Positions 1 through 7,284 are shown, numbered from the stretch's first letter. The stretch is 14,821 nt of DNA from Candidatus Gastranaerophilales bacterium (GCA_900552525.1 UNSK01000044.1:1-14821); one strand, 5' to 3'. The notes: generated by a model not told the origin, from the sequence alone. A program made the numbers and translations.

Positions 1-142
1 GTTATTACCATTTATTGATTTAAAAACAGACGATGAAATTGAAATCAAAGGCAAAGTATTCTCTGACGCACTCGGAGATGCCTGGATTGACGTTTCAGAA
101 CTCAAAATTATCAAGAAAGCACCGGAAACTAAGAAAAATTAA
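1..142 (+). CDS. 3' end of an unrecognised gene (46 codons)
   Basis: An open frame runs from the window edge (first full codon at base 2) to a TAA at 140-142. The residues alternate charged and hydrophobic positions (for example DDEIEIKGKVF, then GDAWIDVSELKII) and end in a Lys-rich tail. This would suit a small beta-barrel such as an OB-like fold, but that is a guess from texture only. Only the C-terminus is visible, so no function is given. It lies 12 nt upstream of the GH57 gene on the same strand and is probably co-transcribed with it. Confidence 0.6.
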   Translation, partial: LLPFIDLKTDDEIEIKGKVFSDALGDAWIDVSELKIIKKAPETKKN

Positions 143-154
143 CAAGGCGGAAAT

Positions 155-2671
155 ATGCAGGAAAAGAACCCAGTAAAAGATAAAGAAAAACAGAAACAAA
201 AGATTTTTTTAACAATACACGGGCATTTTTATCAACCACCAAGAGAAAATCCCTGGTTAGAAGCTATTGAGCAGCAGGATAGTGCTCAGCCCTTCCACGA
301 TTGGAATGAAAGAATTAACGCTGAATGCTATAACCCTAACTCTGTTTCTAAAATTGTTGATTCGAAAAATCAGATTTTAAATGTTGTTAATAACTATGAA
401 TATATGAGCTACAACTTCGGTCCGACGCTTTTGTCGTGGATGGAAGAATTTGCACCTCTTGCATATGAAAGAATTATTAGAGCAGATATAAATTCAAGAA
501 GAATGCATTCCGGCCATGGTAATGCCATTGCACAGGTTTATAACCATATTATTATGCCGCTTGCAAACGAACGTGATAAACAGACTCAGGTTAAATGGGG
601 TATAAAAGATTTTGAATACCGCTTTGGCAGAAAACCTGAAGGAATATGGCTTGCTGAAACAGCGGTAGATGATGATACATTAAGAGTTCTTGTTGAAAAT
701 GATATTAAATTCACAATTTTGTCCCCGTATCAGGCACAAAGAATTAGAAAACAAGGTGAAAAGACCTGGCAGGACGTTAGCTGGGGGAATATTGACCCTG
801 CCCGTTCGTACAGGTATTATATCAAATCTGCACCGGGTAAATTTATTGACTTATTCTTCTATGACGGTGCAATCTCACGTTCTGTTGCGTTTGATGAGTT
901 GTTAACAGACGGAAATAAGTTTGTTAACAGGTTAAAAGACGGAATATCAGAAGCACGAAATTACCCTCAATTGATTAACATTGCGACAGACGGTGAAAGT
1001 TACGGACACCATACAAAATTCGGCGATATGGCTCTTGCTTACGCAGTAAAACTAAAAGTAAAGGATGCCGGATTTGAAATTACAAACTATGGTGAATACC
1101 TTGAAAAATACCGCAGCGACTGGGAAGTTGAGATTAAGCCGGTATCTTCCTGGAGCTGTTTCCACGGAGTCGGCAGATGGTGCGATGACTGCGGATGTTC
1201 AACCGGAGGACACCCGGGTTGGAACCAGAAATGGAGAAAACCCCTAAGAAATGCTCTTGACTTCTTGAGAGATGAAATGACTGCTCTTTATAATAAACAA
1301 GGTAAAAAGTTCTTTAAGAATCCTCAGGAAGCACGCGACAATTATGTTACTGTTATTCTTGACAGAAGTGATATAAGTGTCAAAAATTTTCAGGAAGAAT
1401 ACTTTATTGCAGGCTTAAGCGATGAACAAAAAGTTAAAGCAATGGAACTTCTGGAAATTCAAAGACAGGCAATGCTTATGTATACAAGCTGCGGATGGTT
1501 CTTCTCTGAAATTTCAGGCATTGAAACTGTGCAAATTATGAAATATGCAGCAAGGGTTATGCAGTTAGCCAAATCATTCTTAAGAAAAGATTTGGAAACA
1601 CCTTTCCTGGAAATTCTAAAGGAAGCAAAGAGTAACATACCCGAATTTGGTACCGGCAAAGATGTTTTCGAACGATTTGTTAAACCTTCGGTTGTTACTG
1701 CTAAACAAATTGTAAGCTTATGGGCAATATCATCTTTATACACTGATATTGAAGATGAAGAAAACGTATACTGCTACAAGATTAGAAAACATTCATATAA
1801 GTCTGTTACAAAAGGAAATTCTAAGCTTGTAATCGGTCATATAGAAGTAGAATCAAAGGTTACTCTTGAAAAATCTAATATGATATTTGCGCTTCTACAA
1901 TTCTCCGGCGGGGATTTCCATTGTGCAATCAAAGAATACTCAGATAACTTCTCTGATATTCAAAAAGAATTAATAAGAACTTATCTTGTATCACCTTTGA
2001 CAGAAATTATCAGAAGTATTGATAACTATTTTGGTTCAGAATACTTCACACTTAAAGATATATTTATTGAAGAAAGACGTAAAATCCTTCAAACAATGCT
2101 TAAAGGTAAGCTTCAGATATTTGCCAATACGTATGAATCAATGTATAACGAAGGCAAAGGCTCCATCTACCAGATGCAGTCGCTTGGTTTGGAAATACCG
2201 AAAGAATTTAAGATTTCGGCTCAATATGTACTCACCAAGCAGTTTAACGACCTGTTTGTTGACTCAAGAGGCTTCATAGATAATGACATTATTCAGCAGG
2301 CTTCTGATATTAACTTTGAAGCTAAAAGAATTGGTATTGAAATAGATAAGACACCAACGTCAAAAATCTTCAGCAAAAAGATTGCACAAAATATAAACAG
2401 ATTATCTTATGCTCTGGACTTACAGCAGGTCGATGCCACTCTTGAACTTCTTGACTGTATTGCAAAGCTTGAAATAAAAGTGGATATTGCAGAAGCTCAG
2501 AATTATTACTTCTCAAAAATAGTTACTAATATTGAAGAACTTATCAAGAGAATATCCTGTCAGGCAGATAGAGATTTGTTAATAATGCTATTTGAAATTG
2601 GTGAAAATCTTAATATCAATATGGAGTATTATAAACAAATGTTTAACAAAACTCTTGTAGGAAAAGGTTAG
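155..2671 (+). CDS. Glycoside hydrolase family 57 protein with DUF3536 C-terminal region
   Basis: An 838-residue protein of the GH57 superfamily, whose members cleave or transfer alpha-glucans (amylases, 4-alpha-glucanotransferases, branching enzymes). Visible motifs: HGHFYQPP at 22-29 (family motif 1), MHSGHGNAIAQ from 117, EGIWLAE at 162-168 with E168 as the expected nucleophile, NIATDGESYGHH at 275-286 with D279 as the expected acid/base, and the Trp/Cys-rich SWSCFHGVGRWCDDCGC at 332-348. The rest, to residue 838, is a mostly helical region matching the DUF3536 type of GH57 protein. No signal peptide is seen, so it is probably cytosolic, acting on storage glucan; this is inferred and the exact substrate is not known. 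The start ATG is preceded by AAGGCGG at 8-9 nt. No terminator is visible before lpxA, 84 nt downstream. Confidence 0.9.
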   Translation: MQEKNPVKDKEKQKQKIFLTIHGHFYQPPRENPWLEAIEQQDSAQPFHDWNERINAECYNPNSVSKIVDSKNQILNVVNNYEYMSYNFGPTLLSWMEEFAPLAYERIIRADINSRRMHSGHGNAIAQVYNHIIMPLANERDKQTQVKWGIKDFEYRFGRKPEGIWLAETAVDDDTLRVLVENDIKFTILSPYQAQRIRKQGEKTWQDVSWGNIDPARSYRYYIKSAPGKFIDLFFYDGAISRSVAFDELLTDGNKFVNRLKDGISEARNYPQLINIATDGESYGHHTKFGDMALAYAVKLKVKDAGFEITNYGEYLEKYRSDWEVEIKPVSSWSCFHGVGRWCDDCGCSTGGHPGWNQKWRKPLRNALDFLRDEMTALYNKQGKKFFKNPQEARDNYVTVILDRSDISVKNFQEEYFIAGLSDEQKVKAMELLEIQRQAMLMYTSCGWFFSEISGIETVQIMKYAARVMQLAKSFLRKDLETPFLEILKEAKSNIPEFGTGKDVFERFVKPSVVTAKQIVSLWAISSLYTDIEDEENVYCYKIRKHSYKSVTKGNSKLVIGHIEVESKVTLEKSNMIFALLQFSGGDFHCAIKEYSDNFSDIQKELIRTYLVSPLTEIIRSIDNYFGSEYFTLKDIFIEERRKILQTMLKGKLQIFANTYESMYNEGKGSIYQMQSLGLEIPKEFKISAQYVLTKQFNDLFVDSRGFIDNDIIQQASDINFEAKRIGIEIDKTPTSKIFSKKIAQNINRLSYALDLQQVDATLELLDCIAKLEIKVDIAEAQNYYFSKIVTNIEELIKRISCQADRDLLIMLFEIGENLNINMEYYKQMFNKTLVGKG

Positions 2672-2692
2672 ATATTAAGTTTATATAAATAT

Positions 2693-2723
2693 TTGCCGGT
2701 TATGCTCTTTTTTGTATTATACT
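2693..2723 (+). promoter_or_regulatory. Putative sigma70-type promoter for lpxA
   Basis: TTGCCG at 2693-2698 is followed after 16 nt by TATTAT (2715-2720). An overlapping TATACT (2718-2723) lies at 19 nt. Either would give a leader of about 25-30 nt before the lpxA start at 2756. Read by eye only; the region is AT-rich, so chance matches are possible. Confidence 0.4.
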
Positions 2724-2755
2724 TGATTTGTAGATAATTAGTATGGAGAAAGAGA

Positions 2756-3592
2756 ATGACAAATACAGTTCTTGAGAAAAAAGGTTCAATACATCCTTCA
2801 GCGGTAATTCATCCGTCTGCAGAAATTGGCGAAGGTGTTATAATCGGACCTAACGTTGTTATAGGTGAAGGTGTAAAACTTGGTAACGGAACCAGAGTTA
2901 TAGCAAATGCTTATATTGAATTTGCTGAAATAGGAGAGAACTGCACAATATCTCCATTCTCAACTATCGGTTCAGAACCTCAGGATTTGGGTTACAAAGG
3001 CGAGCCGACAAAAGTTGTTATCGGCGATGAAACAATTATTAAAGAAAACGTAACAATACATAGAGGCGCAGCATGCGGTGATTTTACAACAAGAATCGGA
3101 AACAAATGTCTGCTTATGGTTGGTTCACATATTGCTCATAACTGTGTACTCGCAGATCAGGTAATCCTTGCCAATCTGGTTACTTTGGGCGGTCATGTTC
3201 ACGTCGGCTTTGGCGCATTCGTAGGCGGCATGAGCGTATTCCACCAGAACATTAGAATTGGTGATATGGCAATAATAAGCGGCTTTTCTGCTTCTCGTCA
3301 GGATATTCTCCCATACTCTAAAGGTGAAGGCAGACCTCCTGTTCCACGCGGACTAAACGTCATCGCTATGAAACGCAGAGGAGTTTCTCAAGAAATCAGA
3401 ACAGCTACTAATGAAGCTTTCAAATTATTGATTTCTGAAGAATATAATACAACTCAGGCAATTGAAAAAATTAAAGCTGAAATTCCTATGAACGAATATA
3501 TTGAAAAAATGATTGATTTTATCCAAACATCAAAAAGAGGCGTTCTTCTGAAAACCCACAAATCAGGATACCAATCTTTATCCGAAGAGTAA
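2756..3592 (+). CDS. lpxA: Acyl-[ACP]-UDP-N-acetylglucosamine O-acyltransferase (LpxA)
   Basis: First step of lipid A synthesis: transfer of a 3-hydroxyacyl chain from acyl carrier protein to UDP-GlcNAc in the cytoplasm. The 278 residues begin with hexapeptide repeats of the left-handed beta-helix (IHPSAVIHPSAEIGEGVIIG, 12-31) and carry the family segment KGEPTKVVIGD (81-91). SHIAHNC gives H125 and H128, the latter aligning with the catalytic H125 of the E. coli enzyme; H147 and H163 align with E. coli H144 and H160, all at a constant offset of three. G176 matches E. coli G173, the position that limits acyl length, so a long chain is possible (inference). The C-terminal helical part (about 205-278) is present. 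GGAGAAAGAGA precedes the ATG. No lpxD, fabZ or lpxB is adjacent, and a strong terminator follows. Confidence 0.95.
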   Translation: MTNTVLEKKGSIHPSAVIHPSAEIGEGVIIGPNVVIGEGVKLGNGTRVIANAYIEFAEIGENCTISPFSTIGSEPQDLGYKGEPTKVVIGDETIIKENVTIHRGAACGDFTTRIGNKCLLMVGSHIAHNCVLADQVILANLVTLGGHVHVGFGAFVGGMSVFHQNIRIGDMAIISGFSASRQDILPYSKGEGRPPVPRGLNVIAMKRRGVSQEIRTATNEAFKLLISEEYNTTQAIEKIKAEIPMNEYIEKMIDFIQTSKRGVLLKTHKSGYQSLSEE

Positions 3593-3620
3593 TTTTATTT
3601 AAGACTTATATAATCAATAT

Positions 3621-3656
3621 AAAGGGTATTAATTACAATTATTAATACCCTTTTTT
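3621..3656 (+). terminator. Intrinsic terminator of lpxA
   Basis: Perfect 10-bp stem GGGTATTAAT (3624-3633) with ATTAATACCC (3641-3650), a 7-nt loop, then six T. The AAA before the stem can pair with the first T residues. It starts 28 nt after the lpxA stop codon. Confidence 0.9.
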
Positions 3657-3756
3657 AGCGGATAACAAATATGAAGTTTTGTAAAGCCGAAAAATGTAGT
3701 TATATTTTAATTTCAGGGTTTAATAAAAGTTTTATAAAAAATATTATTTACCCCCC

Positions 3757-3786
3757 TTGACATGAAATTCTTATGTGCAATAATAT
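3757..3786 (+). promoter_or_regulatory. Promoter of the candidate small RNA
   Basis: Consensus TTGACA at 3757-3762, 18-nt spacer, TAATAT at 3781-3786. This is the best promoter match seen in the window, and no intact gene follows it. The expected start is near 3793. Confidence 0.65.
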
Positions 3787-3792
3787 AAATAC

Positions 3793-3937
3793 ACACTTTA
3801 AGTGTAGCCGAAACACTAAATAGCAAATATAATAAACCCCAAAAATCATATAAACTCCTAGATAATAAACACTAAAAAGACCATTAGGATGCAGAAAACA
3901 AACCCACTCGAATCACACACACCGAGTGGTTTTTTTT
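3793..3937 (+). ncRNA. Candidate small RNA or orphan leader, about 145 nt
   Basis: The unit runs from a near-consensus promoter to an intrinsic terminator and contains no convincing reading frame. At its 5' end AGTGT (3801-3805) can pair either with ACACT at 3793-3797 or with ACACT at 3813-3817, giving two mutually exclusive short hairpins. TCCTA (3856-3860) can pair with TAGGA (3885-3889). The body is A-rich and C-rich and could stay largely single-stranded. I do not recognise a known RNA family. The alternative is an attenuated leader of the decayed gene that starts at 3938, whose ATG sits directly after the terminator T-run. A 22-codon frame from 3889 runs through the terminator and is not credible as a gene. 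Confidence 0.4.
3904..3937 (+). terminator. Intrinsic terminator closing the candidate small RNA
   Basis: CCACTCG (3904-3910) pairs with CGAGTGG (3923-3929) across a 12-nt CA-rich loop and is followed by eight T (3930-3937). Orientation is plus strand. Confidence 0.8.
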
Positions 3938-4248
3938 ATGCCAGCAAGAATGATTAATTCCAAAACAGCACTCCGTGCTTTTGATTATCTTTTTACTGCC
4001 GGACGTTTAGGAGCGATTGGTTATTTTAACAATTGGATGACTAAAAAAAGACTGGCAGAAGCGGGTTTGCAGCGGAATTTAATATGGCTGATAAATCAAT
4101 AATAGAAAAAACGCGCAAGAGATGAAAGATAATTTGGATTACTATGGCATCATTGAGCGCCATAGTAGGCTTCGGAGTTCCGGCATTCTTAAATAAAATG
4201 ATATTAAAAGATGTCAAAAAATCTAAATCCGACAATCAGGGCTTATAG
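3938..4248 (+). pseudogene. Decayed small gene, about 103 codons, one frameshift and one stop
   Basis: The frame from ATG 3938 is open to TAA 4102 (54 codons), but the sensible protein leaves it early. After LAEAG, restoring one T in the TTT run at 4066-4068 moves the frame so that it continues with FAAEFNMADKSIIEKTRKR. It then meets a single TGA (4123-4125), most simply a former CGA or TGG codon, and goes on with IWITMASLSAIVGFGVPAFL to a basic tail and TAG 4248. The C-terminal part is a membrane-type helix followed by VPAFLNK and lysines, resembling the helix-VPKLNQ element of the 477-residue protein at 7285. ATG 3938 lacks a Shine-Dalgarno site and abuts a terminator, so the original start or leader may be lost. 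The 3' end overlaps the convergent DUF4013-like gene by 26 nt. A sequencing error could explain the frameshift, but not both lesions easily. Confidence 0.6.
4140..4167. repeat. Perfect 9-bp inverted repeat inside the decayed gene
   Basis: TACTATGGC (4140-4148) and GCCATAGTA (4159-4167) are exact reverse complements with a 10-nt spacer. Neither strand has a T-run directly after it. It lies about 55 nt beyond the stop of the minus-strand membrane gene, so it could form the 3' end hairpin of that transcript (inference). Confidence 0.5.
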
Positions 4249-4966
4249 ATTTCGCATTAATCATTGCATTAACAAAAACAATATAAGAGGTCAGAAAAGT
4301 GCTTATCAATGTAGCAAAAAATATACTAACAATATTTTTACCAGCTAGTCCCAGTACAAATATTAAAAGAATTCCTAGTACAAAATTAAGCCCGAATGCC
4401 AAGCCGACACCTTTCCAGTATCTAGGATAGTCCTGACTAATCAATGCATGAGCCCTCTTAAATTGCAGGAATGAGGTTATAGCTTGAGTATTTGCAAAAA
4501 TCCAGTTTAACGCTAAGGTATAAAAAATTAATAAAAGTACTGCACTAGTTATTACTAAGCTTAATAAAACAATAGCCAGAACTTTTGCTTTTAATATTCC
4601 GCAAATTAGTCCTATCATAAAAGCTGCTGCAACTGTAATAAAACCAAATATCAGACTTAATAGCAAAATTGCAATTATATATTTTAACCCGATAACAAAA
4701 TTTGTTTTAACATTAAACATTGGCAATATAAAATTTTCTTTTTGTTCGGTTAGAGCCTTAATGCAAGACACTACATAGCCATAAGGAACCAAAAGCAATA
4801 TTATGCCTGCTAGATATACCAGATGCAGCACAGGTTTACCTCCTGCCTTCAAGAGGATATTTGCATAATTAGTACAAAATGTTCCTATTAATAAAAACAA
4901 GAAATAAATCGATGACTTTTGGATAAACCTGTTATCCTTAAACATATAGGTAAATGCTTTTATCAT
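4223..4966 (-). CDS. Polytopic membrane protein, DUF4013-like
   Basis: 247 residues with about six hydrophobic segments at roughly 20-38, 49-68, 95-122, 127-150, 186-207 and 211-234. The N-terminal YMFKD, the PYGY turn after the second segment (61-64), and ENFILPMFN (77-85) before the third segment resemble the DUF4013 layout of membrane proteins without assigned function. No catalytic motif is seen. AAGGAG lies 6-7 nt before the ATG. The gene is divergent from the DMT permease, and its last 26 nt overlap the decayed gene on the other strand. The family call is by pattern only; the membrane nature is certain. Confidence 0.75.
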   Translation of the reverse strand: MIKAFTYMFKDNRFIQKSSIYFLFLLIGTFCTNYANILLKAGGKPVLHLVYLAGIILLLVPYGYVVSCIKALTEQKENFILPMFNVKTNFVIGLKYIIAILLLSLIFGFITVAAAFMIGLICGILKAKVLAIVLLSLVITSAVLLLIFYTLALNWIFANTQAITSFLQFKRAHALISQDYPRYWKGVGLAFGLNFVLGILLIFVLGLAGKNIVSIFFATLISTFLTSYIVFVNAMINAKSISPDCRI

Positions 4967-5018
4967 ATAAATCTCCTTTCTAGTTTATAATATGATATTT
5001 TTCAAAGAGTAAAATCAT

Positions 5019-5049
5019 TTGTTTAGTTGAATAAAATTAGTAGTAAAAT
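5019..5049 (+). promoter_or_regulatory. Weak promoter candidate giving a leaderless permease mRNA
   Basis: TAAAAT at 5044-5049 ends 6 nt before the ATG at 5056, so transcription from it would begin at or beside the start codon. The nearest -35-like TTGTTT (5019-5024) is at 19 nt, which is long. No Shine-Dalgarno sequence is present between this box and the ATG. Confidence 0.25.
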
Positions 5050-5055
5050 ATAAAT

Positions 5056-5880
5056 ATGTACTTAACTTTAGCGGGAATTTTAATACGAATTTTTTCAAAC
5101 TCATACCTTAACGTCTTTCAGAAAATTTTGACAACCAGAGGCGAAAAATCTTCTGTTATAAACTTTTACACGTATCTTGGGCTAAGTCTTGCCGGAGTAT
5201 TGTTTCTTCATCAGGTATCATTAAACATTCTGCCTCTGGTTTTAATAATGGGATTTCTCGGAGCTCTCGGGAACTTTTTCATCATAAAAGCTCTTTCCAT
5301 CGGAGAATTATCTACGCTTGCACCGATTAATTCATACAAACCTGTTGTAGCTCTTATATTTGGAATAATATTTTTGCACGAAATTCCAACCATAAGCGCC
5401 TTACTTGCTCTTGTCTTGATAATTACAGGGACATATTTTGTGCTTGGGGGCTGGGGTAAATCTAAAAATCGTAACATAATCGCCATATTTTACAGAATAC
5501 TTGCGCTAATCTGCTCAGGAACAGAAGCAGTATTTATAAAAAAGATTATCTTGATTACCGGCACAACGAATTGCTTTATTTTATGGGCTTTATCCGGACT
5601 TTTGTTCTCATCTATAATAGTTGCATTCTCAAGACACAAGCCCGTTATCAAAGAATATAAGTACCAGTTTTTATTAATTCTAGCCGTAGGAATTATGCAA
5701 TATTCAACAAACTTTGTATTTGCAAGAATGAATGTTTCATACGCACTCGCTCTATTCCAGCTTTCAACATTGTTAAGTGTATTTTTAGGAGTAAATATGT
5801 TTCACGAAGCCGGTTTAAAAAAGAAAATAGCTGGCTCAATAATAATGATATTAGGAGCAGTTATTTTAATCTTGTGGTAA
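5056..5880 (+). CDS. DMT superfamily permease (two EamA domains)
   Basis: 274 residues forming ten hydrophobic segments in two halves, about 1-130 and 140-274, the tandem EamA layout of drug/metabolite transporters in the inner membrane. The first half ends in the typical LAPINSYKPVVALIFGIIFL (88-107), then HEIPTISALLALVLIITGTY (108-127). The second half ends in the matching LFQLSTLLSVFLGVNMF (233-249) and a final helix. Substrate is unknown; the family exports or imports amino acids, nucleotides and other small solutes. The start has no clear Shine-Dalgarno site. The last 15 nt overlap the end of rbgA on the other strand. Confidence 0.88.
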   Translation: MYLTLAGILIRIFSNSYLNVFQKILTTRGEKSSVINFYTYLGLSLAGVLFLHQVSLNILPLVLIMGFLGALGNFFIIKALSIGELSTLAPINSYKPVVALIFGIIFLHEIPTISALLALVLIITGTYFVLGGWGKSKNRNIIAIFYRILALICSGTEAVFIKKIILITGTTNCFILWALSGLLFSSIIVAFSRHKPVIKEYKYQFLLILAVGIMQYSTNFVFARMNVSYALALFQLSTLLSVFLGVNMFHEAGLKKKIAGSIIMILGAVILILW

Positions 5881-6696
5881 ATCATCAAGAATAAATAAGC
5901 CTAAACGACCTTCTCTGAAGTCTTTTAGAACGTAAATTGCTGTGCGTTCTATATCAGGTTCGCTCCCTTTCAAAATCCAATTTCTCGCAAGAGCAATATT
6001 TTCCAGAGCTAAATCATCTACCTTATAATACTCTTTTACTTCATCCTTATCAGCAAGATAAGATAGAAGCTCCTTTGCAACAGGTTCAGGAGAATACGCA
6101 TTTTCAGAAACAGAGCTCACAAATGCAAGTTTAGCAGCCTGTGCCTGATTATCCTGTCTTGTAGGTATTATACCCGGTGTATCCAACAAATCCAGCTTTG
6201 GGTTAATTCTTACCCACTGTTGCTGTCTTGTAACTCCTGCCTTTGCACCGATTTTTGTCTTTGACGATTTTGTTAGTTTATTAATAACACTTGATTTACC
6301 GACATTAGGCATCCCTACAACCATGGCCCTTGCCGGACGTCTAAGGAGTCCTTTTGCCATCAATGCCTGGATTTTCGGCTCACTTAACTCAACTGCAGTT
6401 TTTACTACGATAGCCAAATCTTTTGCGCCTTTGGCCTCTGTTATGATTACAGGACATCCGGTCGTCTGTTTAAGATAAGAAACCCATTTTTTTAACTCTG
6501 TTTTATCAGTTAAATCAGCTTTATTCAACAAAAGAAGCCTTGGTTTATCTCCCAAGAGCTTCTCTATGTTTGCATAACTGCTTGATAAAGGTAATCTGCT
6601 GTCACGTACCTCAATAACCACATCAACCAAGTTCAATTTTTCTTTGAGCTGACGCTCCGCCTTAGCAATATGCCCCGGATACCAGTGAATGTGCAA
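5866..6696 (-). CDS. rbgA: Ribosome biogenesis GTPase RbgA (YlqF)
   Basis: A circularly permuted GTPase that assists late assembly of the large ribosomal subunit. The permuted motif order is clear in the 276 residues: G4 NKAD at 58-61, then G1 GMPNVGKSS at 128-136, the G2 threonine in AGVTR (T156), and G3 DTPG at 172-175. The N-terminal HWYPGHIAKAERQ is the usual RbgA opening, and a C-terminal helical domain follows from about 195. The start codon is TTG (6694-6696), supported by AGGAGG 8 nt upstream and by the conserved N-terminus. It sits 40 nt downstream of rplS, the same pairing as in Bacillus, and is probably co-transcribed with it. Its 3' end overlaps the convergent permease gene by 15 nt. 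Confidence 0.93.
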   Translation of the reverse strand: MHIHWYPGHIAKAERQLKEKLNLVDVVIEVRDSRLPLSSSYANIEKLLGDKPRLLLLNKADLTDKTELKKWVSYLKQTTGCPVIITEAKGAKDLAIVVKTAVELSEPKIQALMAKGLLRRPARAMVVGMPNVGKSSVINKLTKSSKTKIGAKAGVTRQQQWVRINPKLDLLDTPGIIPTRQDNQAQAAKLAFVSSVSENAYSPEPVAKELLSYLADKDEVKEYYKVDDLALENIALARNWILKGSEPDIERTAIYVLKDFREGRLGLFILDDLPQD

Positions 6697-6712
6697 GGAT
6701 AGTACCTCCTTA

Positions 6713-6740
6713 GATTTACCCCTTTTGATTTACCCCTTAT
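6713..6740. repeat. Tandem 14-bp direct repeat between rplS and rbgA
   Basis: GATTTACCCCTTTT (6713-6726) is followed at once by GATTTACCCCTTAT (6727-6740), identical in the first 12 bases. The second unit contains the rplS stop codon (complement of 6737-6739). It looks like a slippage duplication in the operon spacer, just upstream of the rbgA Shine-Dalgarno site. Confidence 0.8.
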
Positions 6741-7090
6741 CTTTTTTCAATTTTTTCTTTAATACGGGTTGCTTTACCTGAACGTTCTCTTAAATAGTAT
6801 AATTTTGCACGTTTTACATCACCTTTTCTCTGAACAGTGATTTTTTCAATACGTGGTGAGTATACTAAGAATACACGTTCAACACCAACACCCTGGAATA
6901 CTTTTCTTACTGTAATAGTTTTATTAATACCAGACCCGTGTTCTGCAATAATAGTACCTTCGTAAGCCTGTATTCTTTCTTTGTTACCTTCTACGATTTT
7001 AACGAATACTCTAACAGTATCACCAGGATTCATATCCGGTAATTCTCTTGTTGTGTATTCTGCTTCTAAATTCTTAATAATAGGATTCAT
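6737..7090 (-). CDS. rplS: Large ribosomal subunit protein bL19
   Basis: 117 residues, the usual bL19 length, with the family features: an N-terminal helix ending in the [10 protein letters not shown] turn (17-25), [51 protein letters not shown] (68-85), and the basic C-terminus [20 protein letters not shown]. bL19 sits at the interface of the two ribosomal subunits. AAGGAA precedes the ATG. The common partners rpsP, rimM and trmD are not upstream; a candidate promoter lies at 7136-7164 instead, so rplS seems to head a short rplS-rbgA operon. Confidence 0.97.
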   Translation of the reverse strand: MNPIIKNLEAEYTTRELPDMNPGDTVRVFVKIVEGNKERIQAYEGTIIAEHGSGINKTITVRKVFQGVGVERVFLVYSPRIEKITVQRKGDVKRAKLYYLRERSGKATRIKEKIEKR

Positions 7091-7135
7091 TTTTGCTATT
7101 CCTTATATTTTGACTATCTTATACATTTTACATCC

Positions 7136-7164
7136 ATCATAATTAAAACAAAATTTAAATACAA
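7136..7164 (-). promoter_or_regulatory. Putative promoter of rplS-rbgA
   Basis: On the minus strand TTGTAT (7164-7159) is followed after 17 nt by TATGAT (7141-7136). The start would be near 7129, giving a leader of about 40 nt. No L19-binding leader structure was recognised. Confidence 0.45.
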
Positions 7165-7284
7165 GTATTAGTTAAGTTTTTGAGCCGGAATATTTACTTT
7201 TGTAACAATTTCTTTTAAAATTAACAAAAAATATTTTTACACTTTTTATTACATACAGCCGATTAAAATAGGAAAGGTTTTATT

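Noticed and set aside
3793..3937. Cyanobacterial Yfr1 RNA
   Set aside because: The region has ACTCCT and CA-rich stretches, but not the conserved 11-nt Yfr1 motif between two stem-loops, and it is too long.
3889..3957. Small 22-codon reading frame inside the candidate RNA
   Set aside because: It runs through the terminator stem and T-run, and has no family resemblance.
4123..4125. In-frame TGA as a recoded (Gly or Trp) codon
   Set aside because: All intact genes here are free of internal TGA, and this frame also has a frameshift, so decay is simpler.
4041..4235. Minus-strand 64-codon frame opposite the decayed gene
   Set aside because: It has no ribosome site, its composition fits a shadow of the plus-strand remnant, and it overlaps the end of the membrane gene.
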